A stretch of DNA of 64,000 bases from Iris pallida (taxonomy: Eukaryota; Streptophyta; Magnoliopsida; Asparagales; Iridaceae): NCBI GenBank assembly GCA_029216955.1, contig JANAVB010012087.1, positions 62,001-126,000 of the forward strand. Reading direction: 5' to 3'. The notes below the pieces were generated by a model. The model did not search any database and was not told the origin of the DNA. It saw only the letters and a program-made list of their open reading frames with translations. Of the stretch, positions 48,390-58,351 are shown in pieces (positions within the stretch are counted from its first letter, which is position 1; each line of letters begins with the position of its first letter). Position numbers and translations under genes: made by a program.

Positions 48390-49073
48390 TAGGTATATTT
48401 AAGTATTATATATATTAACAAAAAAGTGCAAATAAACCAAAAAATTGAATAAACTGAAAATCGAACTGATTTAATTCGGTTCAGTTTGATTCAGTTATCG
48501 GCCAATTCGGTTCGGTTTCGGTTTTGCTTATTCGATTTTCGGTTCAATTCAGTTTTCGGTTCAATTTGAACCAAATTAACCGAATTAATTCGGTTCAGTT
48601 TGATTCAGTTATCGGCCAATTCGGTTCGGTTTCGGTTTTGCTTATTCGATTTTCGGTTCAATTCAGTTTTCGGTTCAATTTGAACCAAATTAACCGAATG
48701 CTCACCCCTAGCTCGACCCGCCCCCTCCTCCCTCTGCTAGCCGGCTACCCTCCCCTCTCCTCTGGTCGGCCCCGCTTGACAATCCTCCGCCGCCGGAGAG
48801 AGAGAGGGGAGAGCGTGGGGGGAGGGGTAAAATCGTATTTTTAGACGTATTTTAACGGCTTTTAACAACAGAGGTACAAACTGAACAAAACTGAAAATGT
48901 GAATTTTTTTTTTTTTTAAACAATGGGTCTTCAAATGCAAAAACGCAATCTAAGGAGGGTTTTTTTTGCACTTTATCCGAAGATTGGGGGGGTAATACTA
49001 ATTAAAATAAATTTGGGAGGAAAGTAGAGATATGATTAACAATTGGAAGGGTAAATACAAGTAACTCATATAT
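48390..49073 (-). repeat. Right arm of the composite foldback repeat
   Basis: This is the inverted counterpart of 46358-46890. It contains the hAT-like end TGCTCACCCCTA at 48699-48710, followed by GCTCGACC, the reverse complement of the left target duplication. It differs from the left arm mainly by the internal duplication at 48471-48698 and small indels. Confidence 0.75.
48471..48698. repeat. 114-bp tandem duplication
   Basis: Two essentially identical copies, 48471-48584 and 48585-48698, both start TTAATTCGGTTCAGTTTGAT and end CCAAATTAACCGAA. Confidence 0.92.
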
Positions 49074-49109
49074 TTAAAATAATATTGTAAATAAAATTTT
49101 ATGTTTCCA

Positions 49110-49370
49110 GTCATGTTTTGTCTATGCGCAACCTAGATATATGCAACGTAGACACTTGGCATCAAGTTTTGAATATTTTGTTAGGATAACATAAGATGTA
49201 CATCCAAAAGTAAAGAGTAAATAACTGAGGGAATACCAAAGTAACTTTTTCAAAGGAGAATCATTATCTAACAATGGAGTAGACATGTCATTAATCAAAT
49301 AGGCAGACAACTATTATGACACTTTCTACCCACAATTTTGTTGGCAATTTTACATGAAATCGTTAGAGCA
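49110..49370 (-). pseudogene. Copia integrase C-terminal fragment
   Basis: On the minus strand LPTKLWVESV (near 49350) is followed, after a frame change, by AYLINDMSTPLL and FTFGCTSYVILTKYSK, then CLRCIYLGCA (49140-49125). These match the stretch just after Copia integrase cores. It is a short isolated relic, and 49371-49599 shows nothing recognisable. Confidence 0.6.
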
Positions 49371-49633
49371 TATGTTGTCGCTGAGATATATCAATATTTC
49401 CCTTTTAGTAACTTTCTTTTGTTGGGGTTGACCGATGACTTCCTTCGTGAATAACTTCTTTTTGGTAAAAAATAGTCACACCACATGGCTAATTATAATA
49501 CACAATTATAATAATATAGTAGAATATACTATGATGATATAATTAATTGGTAATATTTTTAATTTTATTCCAATATTTTCTTTTTTTGACAATAATGTTT
49601 GTTGTAATAGAATAAACAAAAGATAAAAAGGGT

Positions 49634-49815
49634 TGTCACTGAGAATATGACACGATGCCAAACTGTGAGTTCGCATTCAATTTGGGCAGTTGACAAGGGT
49701 CGTCATTGAGAATATGACACGATGCCAAACTATAGCAAATGACTCGTCACTGAGAATATGACACGATGCCAAGCTGTGAGTTCTCATTTAATTTGGGCAG
49801 TTGACCTCAATTAAG

Positions 49816-49895
<80 letters not shown>

Positions 49896-50031
49896 CAAAT
49901 GACTCGTCACTGAGAATATGACACGATGCCAAACTGTGAGTTCTCATTTAATTTGGGCAGTTGACCTCAATTAAGTTATATATATACTCACAGTTTGGCA
50001 TCGTGTCATATTCTCAGTGACGAGTCATTTG

Positions 50032-50032
<1 letters not shown>
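49634..50032. repeat. 82-bp module array, left cluster
   Basis: The module begins GCAAATGACTCGTCACTGAG and ends GTTGACCTCAATTAAGT. Copies: 49634-49694 (+, partial), 49699-49730 (+, partial), 49735-49816 (+, 82 bp), 49895-49976 (+, 82 bp), 49987-50032 (-, partial). Full copies are bounded by TATA or long (TA)n on each side. The module has no inverted ends and no coding capacity. Confidence 0.88.
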
Positions 50033-50096
<64 letters not shown>

Positions 50097-50097
<1 letters not shown>

Positions 50098-50199
50098 CAA
50101 ATGACCTCTAGCCTAGTGATTAAGAGAGATGCATGCAGTCCAAGTGGTCGGGAGTTCGAGCTCCAGTGGAGACGAATTCGCCACAAATACCCATTGTTT

Positions 50200-50202
<3 letters not shown>
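50097..50202 (+). mobile_element. SINE-like unit 1, copy a
   Basis: A 106-bp unit bounded by (TA)n on both sides. It has an A-box-like TAGCCTAGTGA (50109-50119) and a B-box-like GAGTTCGAGCTCC (50152-50164) about 35 bases apart, the spacing of a tRNA-type RNA polymerase III promoter. It ends CCATTGTTTCAA before TA repeats. The unit does not fold as an intact tRNA. A second copy is at 55910. Confidence 0.65.
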
Positions 50203-50278
<76 letters not shown>

Positions 50279-50282
<4 letters not shown>

Positions 50283-50415
50283 GGTGTCCGCGCATCCCCA
50301 TCAACCCCGTGGCCACTGCCACCCAGCCGGGTTGATGCGGGAGGGGGGGCTCGATCCCGGGTCTCCCCGCCGAGAGCCCCCCCCCTCGTGCCACTCGCGC
50401 TACGAGCACCGGACA

Positions 50416-50416
<1 letters not shown>
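50279..50416 (-). mobile_element. SINE-like unit 2 within (TA)n
   Basis: On the minus strand this 138-bp GC-rich unit starts TTGTCCGGTGCTCGTAGCGC. It carries an A-box-like GTAGCGCGAGTGG (50402-50390) and a B-box-like GGGATCGAGCCCC (50358-50346). It sits between two (TA)n tracts. The equivalent place in the other terminal segment of G (56016-56084) has (TA)n but not this unit. Confidence 0.6.
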
Positions 50417-50496
<80 letters not shown>

Positions 50497-51300
50497 CTGG
50501 AAACTCTTCAATAATACTTTGATTTAAATCTGCAAAAATAAAAAATAAATAAATTGTTACCGGCCTCCGGGGAAGTCGTGCACGTAGCACTGACCTATGA
50601 GTTAGCTCGGGTCTATGTGCAGACTGAATCCGAACGCCCCTAGTGGTAAAATTCTCGCTCCACCGGAATCTGGTTGCCGCACACGACGTCGAGAGAATGG
50701 CCCCGACTTAGCTCCGCCCAGAGCAACAAGGAACAACAGCAGCCGTACGAAGAAGACGAAAAATTTAGATAGTTTCGAGAAGAATGGTTTCTGTGTGTAA
50801 TGTGGAGGAGTGGGACAAGATATATATATATATATAGGCCATTCCGAGGAGGAGAATGATGGCAGATTTAAAGAGTCAATTAAGAGGAACGTTATGAACG
50901 TTACAAAAAATGATTTCCATCACATGGTTCGTTGAACCTGGACGGAATTCAAAATCGAACCGTTACAGAAATAAATGTGTGGTAACGGTCAGAAACTTGA
51001 ATGAAAAAACCAAAAATTCTTTAGGGTCTCAGCCCGAACTCCAAGTGGAAATCGAATTGGCATTCGGCGCCCGTAGATGTGGGCACGTACCCGCACCTGT
51101 TACACGCACCGAACCGAACCAAGCCGGACCGGGCGGCGGCGGCGGCGCGCGCGTGTGGCCCATGGAGCTCCCACACACACCTTTTAATGAAGCAAAGGAG
51201 AAGAGAGGAATATATGCACTGTGGAGGCTATGAACTTAGCCGATGTGGGACTAAATGGTTGGTTGAGTTGAGCTTTTGATTTTCAAAGCTTCAGCTAACA

Positions 51301-51320
51301 ATCCTCCCCCAAAAGCTCAA
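51301..51320 (-). other. Polypurine tract of Copia G
   Basis: The minus strand reads TTGAGCTTTTGGGGGAGGAT immediately before the LTR start TGTTAGCTG, a classic plus-strand priming site. Confidence 0.85.
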
Positions 51321-51924
51321 GTTTCAAGATAATATAAAGAAGGAGAATAAGACAAGAGTAAGAGAATTTCTGGGCAGTTGTATACTATGCATAAATGAGA
51401 TGGACTACAGCCTTGAATCTCACGTAGTGACTATTGTCTTTGTCTGAAGAAGATCTTGATGGACTACGCCTTGAATCAGTCTTCTTGAACCAGACTCAGA
51501 TAATAGCACACATAGTACGCTAGAGGTACTTGGGTCTATCGGGTGGCGCGTTTGGTTGGCCATGCGCACTTTTACACATTCATGAGAGTTGTCTAGGATC
51601 GCCATGTCCTATAGTCGCGGCCCTCACGACCTCTCATATAGGTAAGTCCTTAAGGGTTGGTGATAGGAATCAACCTTGCATGTCATGCTTGGACTTATTA
51701 AGAGTTTAAACTCAACATATCCATATCACAAAAGGAACACTGTCACCATAGGGATGAGGTATGAATGTACACATGTACAGCCTCCTGGGCTTTTATTTTA
51801 AAGAGAATTTAATCTCAGGTCAGTGTTCCATAATAGTCACCTAGTCCAGCTTGTTCCTACCCATTGAACCGGCTTCTTGGGATCTCAGTCAGACTCGGTT
51901 GGGTTGCCACTGCTGGTGACTATA
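51321..51924 (-). other. Copia G 3' untranslated stretch
   Basis: About 600 bases lie between the pol stop and the polypurine tract. I see no coding signal; the frame at 51420-51605 matches nothing known to me. Confidence 0.5.
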
Positions 51925-52794
51925 CTATGGGCTTAACCCCATCCCCCTCGATGATTCTAGGATCAATATCCTAGACAGACCCTTAGTCAAGTGGTCTGCA
52001 AGGTTCTTTTCTGACTTTATATAGTCAAGAACCACATATTTGCCCAATAGGCTCTTTATTGACTTGAAGCACAGCTGCAGGTGCCTGTTCATCTTAGCAT
52101 TCACAGAATCATGCTTTAGTAGTTCTATAACAGATTTATTTTCACAGTTTATAAAAATTACAGGAATAGAATGAACAGAAATAGGTATATGCATAATAAG
52201 ATTTCTCAGCCATTCGACTTCTGTACATGTAGTAGCCAAAGCTATCATTTCAGAGTCCATTGTACTTCTGGCTATAATAGTTTATTTACATGATACCCAG
52301 GAGATTGCAGCTCCTGCTAGGGTAAAAATATATCCAGTAGTGGATTTCACATCATGTGAATCAGTTACCCAATTTGCATAGGAGTAACCTTCTATGATAT
52401 CAGGGTGTCTAGAATAATGAAGTTTATAATCTAGAGTACCCTTAAGATTTCTAAATACTCTGTCTAATGCAGTCCAGTGTGTCTGATTTGGGTTACTAGT
52501 ATATCTACTTAGTCTCCCAATAGCAAATGCAATATCAGGTCTAGTCCTATTTGTTATGTACATAAGGGACCCAATCATTTGTGAATATCTATGTAGTTCT
52601 ATAGGTAATCCTTCATTCTTCTTGAGAACAACATTGCTGTCATAAGGGGTAAGGGCAGATTTCTTGTCAAAATACTCAAACTTTCTTAGCATTTTCTCAA
52701 TTGAATGTGCTAAGGATAGAGTATAGCCCTCTTTCTTTTTTGACACTTGCATTCCTAGGATCAGATTTGCCTCACCTAGGTCTTTCATATCAAA
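51925..52794 (-). pseudogene. Copia G reverse transcriptase end and RNase H
   Basis: From 52788 down: MKDLGEANLILGMQVSKK, MIGSLMYITNRTRPDIAFAI, HSRHPD-type spacer, YANWVTDSHDVKSTTGYIF and GAAISWVSCK. After an in-frame TAA at 52282-52284, the RNase H part reads TMDSEMIALATTCTEVEWLR and LADHLTKGLSR, ending near 51925. The two pieces share a frame. It would degrade the RNA strand during cDNA synthesis. Confidence 0.9.
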
Positions 52795-53215
52795 CTAGTT
52801 AAATAAATAATTCTTAGTGTTATTTATCAGTTCCAGTGAAGGTCCTAAAATAAGGATATCATCAACATACAAGTATAAAATAACACAACTTCCATTAGTA
52901 TTTTTAGAATACAAACACTTTTCATATTCATTTGGTACAAAACCAAATTCTATAATGACTTTGTCAAATTTGTTGTGCCATTGCTTGGGAGCTTGCTTTA
53001 GGCCATAAAGGGATTTTACTAATCTACAAACCTTATTTTCTTGGCCTTTAGCAATAAAATCTTCAGGTTGCTCCATATATATTTCTTCTTCTAAGTCTCC
53101 ATTTAGAAATGCTGTCTTTACATCCATTTGATGGATCAGCAAGTCATAAATGTAAGCTAAGGCTAGGAGGGTTCTAATAGAAGAAATTCTAGCAACAGGA
53201 GAATAGGTATCAAAA
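52795..53215 (-). pseudogene. Copia G reverse transcriptase, catalytic part
   Basis: Motifs in order are LLIHQMDVKTAFLNGDLEEE, YMEQPEDF, RLVKSLYGLKQAPKQWHNKF and the catalytic LYLYVDDILILG near 52870. A TAG at 52795-52797 ends it. Upstream near 53215 a frameshift separates it from the next segment. Confidence 0.92.
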
Positions 53216-53872
53216 TAATCTAATCCTTTTTTTCTGGGTAAAACCTTTGGCCACTAATCTAGCCTTATATTTTTCTATGGTACCATCGGCTCTAAGTTTT
53301 CTTTTGAAAATCCACTTACAACCTATTGGTTTGCTGCCTAAAGGAAGGTCTGCTAAAAACCAAGTATTGTTCTCCATGATGGAGTTGTACTCATTGTTAA
53401 TAGCTTCTTTCCAGAAAGGGGCATCAGGAGAGGATATGGCTTCTTCATAAGTTGAGGGATCACCCGCTATCAAAAATGTGAAGAAACCTTCTCCTAAATT
53501 CTTTTCAATCCTTTCTATTTTACTCCTTCTAGGTTCTATGACTTGTTCAGGTTGAGAACTGGGTACTGGATCATGAGAACTAGTAGAAGGAATGAGAGAA
53601 GGGTTAGAGGAAGATGAAGGGGTTCTATCCTTGAAGGAAAAAATGTTCTTAAAGTAAACTGCATCTCTAGCTTCAATAATTATGTTATTAGAGATTTCAT
53701 TTACTTCAGAATGGGTTACAAAAAATCTATTGACATTGCTATCTAGGGCATATCCTATGAATACAGCATCTACAGTCTTAGGTCCTATCTTCCTCTTTTT
53801 GGGTTCAGGAATTCCTACCTTAGCTAGACATCTCCAAACTTTAAGATAGTTGATCCTGGGAGTCCGACCTTT
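53216..53872 (-). pseudogene. Copia G linker and start of reverse transcriptase
   Basis: The Ser/Pro-rich linker runs into DPSTYEEAISSPDAPFWKEA and PIGCKWIFKRKLRADGTIEK, then ARLVAKGFTQ, the usual opening of Copia reverse transcriptase. It is in frame with the integrase segment, from which a TAG at 53873-53875 divides it. Confidence 0.88.
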
Positions 53873-54421
53873 CTATAAATCATATGGAGTTTTATCATTA
53901 GTCTTACTGGATATCCTATTAAGAATATAACAGGCTGACAATAAGGCTTCTCCCCAAAGATTATCAGGAGCACCTGAGCTAAGAAGCATGGCATTGACCA
54001 TGTCTAACAGAGTGCGATTCTTTCTTTCAGCAACTCCGTTGGACTGTGGTGAATAAGGAGCAGTTACCTCATGAATAATTTCATGTTCTTCACAGAAGTT
54101 AGTCATATCATTTGAGGTGTACTCTCCACCACGATCTAATCTAAGGATTTTAATCTTTCTATCTAGCTGGTTCTCAGCTTCAGATTTATAGACCTTGAAT
54201 CTGTCTAGAACTTCATCTTTGGTCTTAAGGAGGTAGGTGTAACAATACTTTGAATGGTCATCTATAAAAGTAACAAAGTATTTCCTACCGCCTCGGGTCA
54301 AAACCCTATTGGAATCACAAACATCACTATGGATAAGTTCTAGGAGTTCAGAATCCCTATGGACAGATTTGAAAGGTAATCTAGTATGTATGGCTTGAAC
54401 ACATCTCACATTTGTGTTCAA
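53873..54421 (-). pseudogene. Copia G integrase core
   Basis: The core shows LLELIHSDVCD, YFVTFIDDHSKYCYTYLLK, ILRLDRGGEYTS and YSPQSNGVAERKNRTLLDM, so the D, D and E catalytic positions are all present. It ends at NDKTPYDL with a TAG in place of a sense codon. A frameshift near 54415 separates it from the gag-protease frame. Confidence 0.92.
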
Positions 54422-55489
54422 CGTCTATAGGAGTCTTAGGGATAAGATCTAAGTTCATCATCCTTTTGATAGATCCTAAGTTCACATGACCTAGTCTACC
54501 ATGCCAAACATTTGAGGATTCAACATTTGCAATAAAAGAAGGATTAGAACTTTTATTCATAGTACTTAAAACAAAAAGTCCATCTTTCACAAATCTTTTT
54601 CCAATAAACAGATCATTCTTATAGAAAACTACTTTATTGGCCTCCATTACAATTTTGTATCCTGAGGCAACAAGGAGGGATCCACTAACAAGATTTCTCC
54701 TGACAGACGGCACATGAAGCACATCATGGAGAGGTAGAATTTTTCTTGATGTCATCTTCAGATCTATTCTTCCTCTTCCCACAACTTGTGCCGTTGAGCC
54801 ATCTCCTAGAGTCACGCCTCCTCCACCTGATTCCTGATAGGTTGAAAAACATGAGCGATCAAATGAAACGTGAACATTAGCTCCAGAATCCAACCACCAA
54901 TCATCAGAATGGAAAGACAGGTTTACTACAGGTTGGAAGCTTACAGACCTGAAGGAGCTGGAAGAACCATTCAGAATCATGTTAGCCTCTGGCTTGCCTT
55001 TTCCTTTGAAGGAGTTCTGGATAGGTTCTTTCTTCCTTTGGAAGCAGTTGATGGCTGTATGGTTGGTTCTACCACACACAAAACAAAATCTTCTTTGATC
55101 CCGAGTCTGACCAAAGTTTCTAGGTTTTTGGGGTTGAGGGTTTTGGTGGTGATGGTTTTGGTGATGATGGTTTTGGTGAGTAGGTTGAAAACTCTGCTTC
55201 TTTTTGAAGAAGTTTTTCTTGGATTTGAGATGGTTGTTTGATCTAGGTTTTGCATGGCTTTCTACAAGGTTTACCTTAGCTGTGGCATTTGACCTAGCTT
55301 TGGTCTTGGACCTATATTGCTCTTCTGTTCTAATTCTCTGTAGAGCTTGAGAGTATGTAATAGATCCTTGTAGATGTGGTAGGTCCTTTGCCACTTTAGA
55401 CCAGGAAGGAGGGAGTTTATCTATCAAGCATCCTATTTTGTGCTCAGTAGAAAAGAAGGTTCCCTTGGCTTGAACCTGCCTAAGGTGTT
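54381..55489 (-). pseudogene. Copia G gag C-terminal part, protease and GAG-pre-integrase
   Basis: The readable frame starts at about 55489 (EHLRQV), without an initiation codon, because it abuts the 5' terminal segment. It contains LIDKLPPSWSKV, a basic Asn/His/Gln-rich stretch, a CCHC knuckle CFVCGRTNHTAINC near 55080, the protease motif WWLDSGANVHVSF near 54890 and the zinc region NVWHGRLGHVNLGSIKRMM. The N-terminal half of gag, the leader and the primer-binding site are missing. Confidence 0.9.
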
Positions 55490-55517
55490 CTTAGAATAAA
55501 CAAAAGATAAAAAGGGT

Positions 55518-55590
55518 TGTCACTAAGAATATGACACACGATGCCAAACTGTGAGTTCTCATTTAATTTGGGCAGTTGACCTCAATTAAG

Positions 55591-55662
<72 letters not shown>

Positions 55663-55742
55663 CTTAATTGAGGTCAACTGCCCAAATTAAATGAGAACTC
55701 ACAGTCTGGCATCGTGTCATATTCTCAGTAACGAGTCATTTG

Positions 55743-55800
<58 letters not shown>

Positions 55801-55881
55801 CAAATGACTCGTCACTGAGAATATGATACGATGCCAGACTGTGAGTTCTTATTTAATTTGGGCAGTTGACCTCAATTAAGT
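55518..55881. repeat. 82-bp module array, right cluster
   Basis: Copies: 55518-55591 (+), 55662-55743 (-, 82 bp) and 55800-55881 (+, 82 bp), each separated by (TA)n tracts. Orientation alternates. Confidence 0.88.
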
Positions 55882-55909
55882 TATATATATATATATATAT
55901 ATATATATA

Positions 55910-56012
55910 GCAAATGACCTCTAGCCTAGTGATTAAGAGAGATACATGCGGTACAAGTGGTCGGGAGTTCGAGCTCCAGTGGAGACGAATTCGCCACAAA
56001 TACCCATTGTTT

Positions 56013-56015
<3 letters not shown>
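55910..56015 (+). mobile_element. SINE-like unit 1, copy b
   Basis: A 106-bp copy of the unit at 50097-50202, with a few substitutions. The A-box-like element is at 55922-55932 and the B-box-like element at 55965-55977. It is again bounded by (TA)n. Confidence 0.65.
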
Positions 56016-56092
<77 letters not shown>

Positions 56093-56379
56093 TGGAAACT
56101 CTTCAATAATACTGTGATTTAAATCTGCAAAAATAAAAAATAAAGAAATTGTTACCCGGCCTCCGGGGAAGTCGTGCACGTAGCACTGCCCTAAGAGTTA
56201 GCTCGGGTCTATGTGCAGACTGAATCCTAACGCCCCTAGTGGTAAAATCTCCGCTCCACCGGAATCTCGTTGCCGCACACGACGTCGAGAGAATGACCCC
56301 GCAGCAGCCGTACGAAGAAGACGAGAAATTCAGATAGTTTCGAGAAGAATGGTTTTTGTGTGTAATGTGGAGTGGGACA

Positions 56380-56381
<2 letters not shown>

Positions 56382-56474
<93 letters not shown>
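56382..56474. repeat. (TA)n microsatellite
   Basis: About 90 bases of TA in the 5' terminal segment of G; the homologous site near 50820 has only about 16. Confidence 0.96.
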
Positions 56475-56476
<2 letters not shown>

Positions 56477-56868
56477 ATATAGGCTATTCCGAGGAGGAGA
56501 ATGATGGCAGATTTAAAGAGTCAATTAAGAGGAACGTTACAAAAAATGATTTCCATCACACCAAAAATTCTTTAGGGTCTCAGCCCGAACTCCAAGTGGA
56601 AATCGAATCGGCATTCGGCGCCCGTAGATGTGGGCACGTACCCGCACCCATTACGCGTGCCGAAACGAACCGAACGGCGGCGGCGGCATACGCGTGTGGC
56701 CCATGGAGCTCCCACACACACCTTTTAATGAAGCAAAGGAGAAGAGAGGAATATATGCACTGTGGAGGCTATGAACTTAGCCGATGTGGGACTAAATGGT
56801 TGGTTGAGTTGAGCTTTTGATTTTCAAAGCTTCAGCTAACATATATATATATATATATATATATATTC

Positions 56869-56915
56869 ACTTAATTGAGGTCAACAGCCCAAATTGAATG
56901 AGAACTCACAGTTTG
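56869..56915 (-). repeat. 82-bp module, partial copy outside element G
   Basis: ACTTAATTGAGGTCAACAGC through CTCACAGTTTGC is a minus-strand partial module. It sits beyond the LTR end at 56841 and a short (TA)n tract, so the module also exists outside the retrotransposon. Confidence 0.8.
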
Positions 56916-57529
56916 CTCTTAATTTGATGATTCATTGTTTTGGAGTAGAATAAAGCTTCATTCCTCTTCTCCAAAGTCACCAACTTCTTTATAAACTAAC
57001 TAAGCTCTCTTAACGAGAAGACATTGTATAATCTAATTACAATTTGGATGAGGATACTCATCCACTAATAATAAAAAGTGTTTCTAATTGCTCAATTTAA
57101 AAAGAAACCAGTGTCATATTGCTATTTCTTATCAAAGAGAACTAAAAAAAAAATTATAGTTGACAAGCCTTCTCTGACATGCGGATCCAAAAATGTATGT
57201 GGGGGTGATCTAGATAGATTGGATGGACTAGGTGTGGGCTAACTTTCCAAAAAAATTAATAAAAAACTATATAGAAAAAAAGGGAATCTTTTGTGGGGTG
57301 GACTGGAATATGTGGGCCAAAACAAAGACAAAGAGCGTGCTAGAATGCTGTATGTACTAAACCCTCAATTTTGTATCATAATTTTAGAGTTTTGATGTAA
57401 TTGTGAAGTATTTTTACAGGACAAAATATTGTTTAGTTCAAGTTTTAGAAACTTTGAAATATATTTTGGGTTACTTATCCATGTTTGTTTGGTAAGTGTG
57501 GAATTGGAAATCTTTGTTCAAAAATAAGC
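56916..57529. other. AT-rich intergenic stretch, nothing recognised
   Basis: I see no coding, RNA or transposon signature here. It may be host intergenic sequence. Confidence 0.5.
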
Positions 57530-57690
57530 TTAGAGCATCTCCAATCCTACTGTGAGTATGGAAAAAATGGTTGCCACATAGAAATGACAATTTTTTTTTT
57601 CAAAAATACTTATCAAATATAAATGTGAAATAAAGTATGGAGCTGACATGACAATGACATGGCAATGACAATGTGAAGTTGGTTGTCTAG

Positions 57691-57809
57691 TGTTGAGAAC
57701 TAATAAGAAATTTAGTCCCACATTGGAAAATGTAGTATGAAGATGAGCTAGACTCCCTATAAGTAGTGGAGTAGCCAATCAATAAAATATACAACAATTA
57801 TTCTCTACA
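57691..57809 (+). repeat. 5' LTR of Copia F
   Basis: Begins TGTTGAGAACTAATAAG and ends TTATTCTCTACA. It contains a TATA-like CTATAAGTAG (57757-57766) and an AATAAA signal (57781-57786). By eye it differs from the 3' LTR at five of 119 positions. Confidence 0.95.
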
Positions 57810-57822
57810 TGGTATCAGAGCC
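57810..57822 (+). other. Primer-binding site of Copia F
   Basis: TGGTATCAGAGCC directly follows the LTR and is complementary to the 3' end of plant initiator-Met tRNA. Confidence 0.92.
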
Positions 57823-58351
57823 ATAACCACACAAAAAAGTTTTCAGCCCTTCCCCAACCCGACGCCCCCCTACCGCCGAAAGCCCCCCCCCCCCCTCCTC
57901 CTGCCCCCCCCCCCCCCCCCCCGGACGCCCAATCCCCCCCTGCCCCAACCGACACCCCCCCTGTTGCCTCCCCCTGCCCCCCTCCCCCGACGCCCTCCCT
58001 GCCCCCCCCCTCCGACGCCCTCCCTTCTTCCGACCCAACTGCTGCCGACCCCCCCTTTTTCAAAAAGAAAAAAAAACCTAATTTGCAAGAGAGATTATGT
58101 GGGCAGTTATTCGAAGACGGATGGACGTCAAATGCTTTATTTGTACCATCTGTTCCTAGATTACGTCCTCCGAAAATTAACAAATACTTTTTGTTTTTTC
58201 GTTCTCGATCTGCACATTAGGATCTACATGCGCGCGCCGGTGTTGGCCACGTTGACAGCACATTCGTAAGGTCTCTGTTGAAGACTTTACATGAAGACGA
58301 CGACGAAGCCGACAAAGACGACGACGATGACGAATCACAGTTGAAGACGCC
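57823..58351 (+). other. Copia F leader with long C-runs
   Basis: This non-coding leader contains C homopolymers of up to about 20 bases between 57880 and 58060, interspersed with GACGCCC-like units. The Gly- or Pro-rich open frames across it are composition artefacts. The strand could form G-quadruplex or i-motif structures. Confidence 0.7.

Larger units (their letters stand above)
49600..51300 (-). repeat. 3' terminal segment (long LTR) of Copia G
   Basis: The right end is firm: ...CAGCTAACA at 51300, preceded on the minus strand by a polypurine tract. The left end is placed at TGTTGTAATAG (49600), giving TGTT/AACA tips. The segment matches 55486-56841 with several large indels. It contains 82-bp modules, two SINE-like units, several (TA)n tracts and a non-coding 3' part. 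No target duplication was found. Alternatively only the part right of the (TA)n tracts is LTR and the rest is duplicated flank. Confidence 0.6.
55486..56841 (-). repeat. 5' terminal segment (long LTR) of Copia G
   Basis: This matches 49600-51300. The right end ...CAGCTAACA at 56841 is firm. The left end runs directly into gag coding sequence at TGTTC (55486). Compared with the other copy it lacks SINE-like unit 2 and blocks of about 85 and 31 bp, and has a longer (TA)n at 56382-56474. Confidence 0.6.

Noticed and set aside
50097..50416. Functional tRNA genes
   Set aside because: A- and B-box-like motifs are present, but no acceptor stem or anticodon arm pairing was found; SINE-like is a better description.
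57805..58183. Gly-rich minus-strand and Pro-rich plus-strand frames
   Set aside because: They come from C-homopolymers in the Copia F leader.
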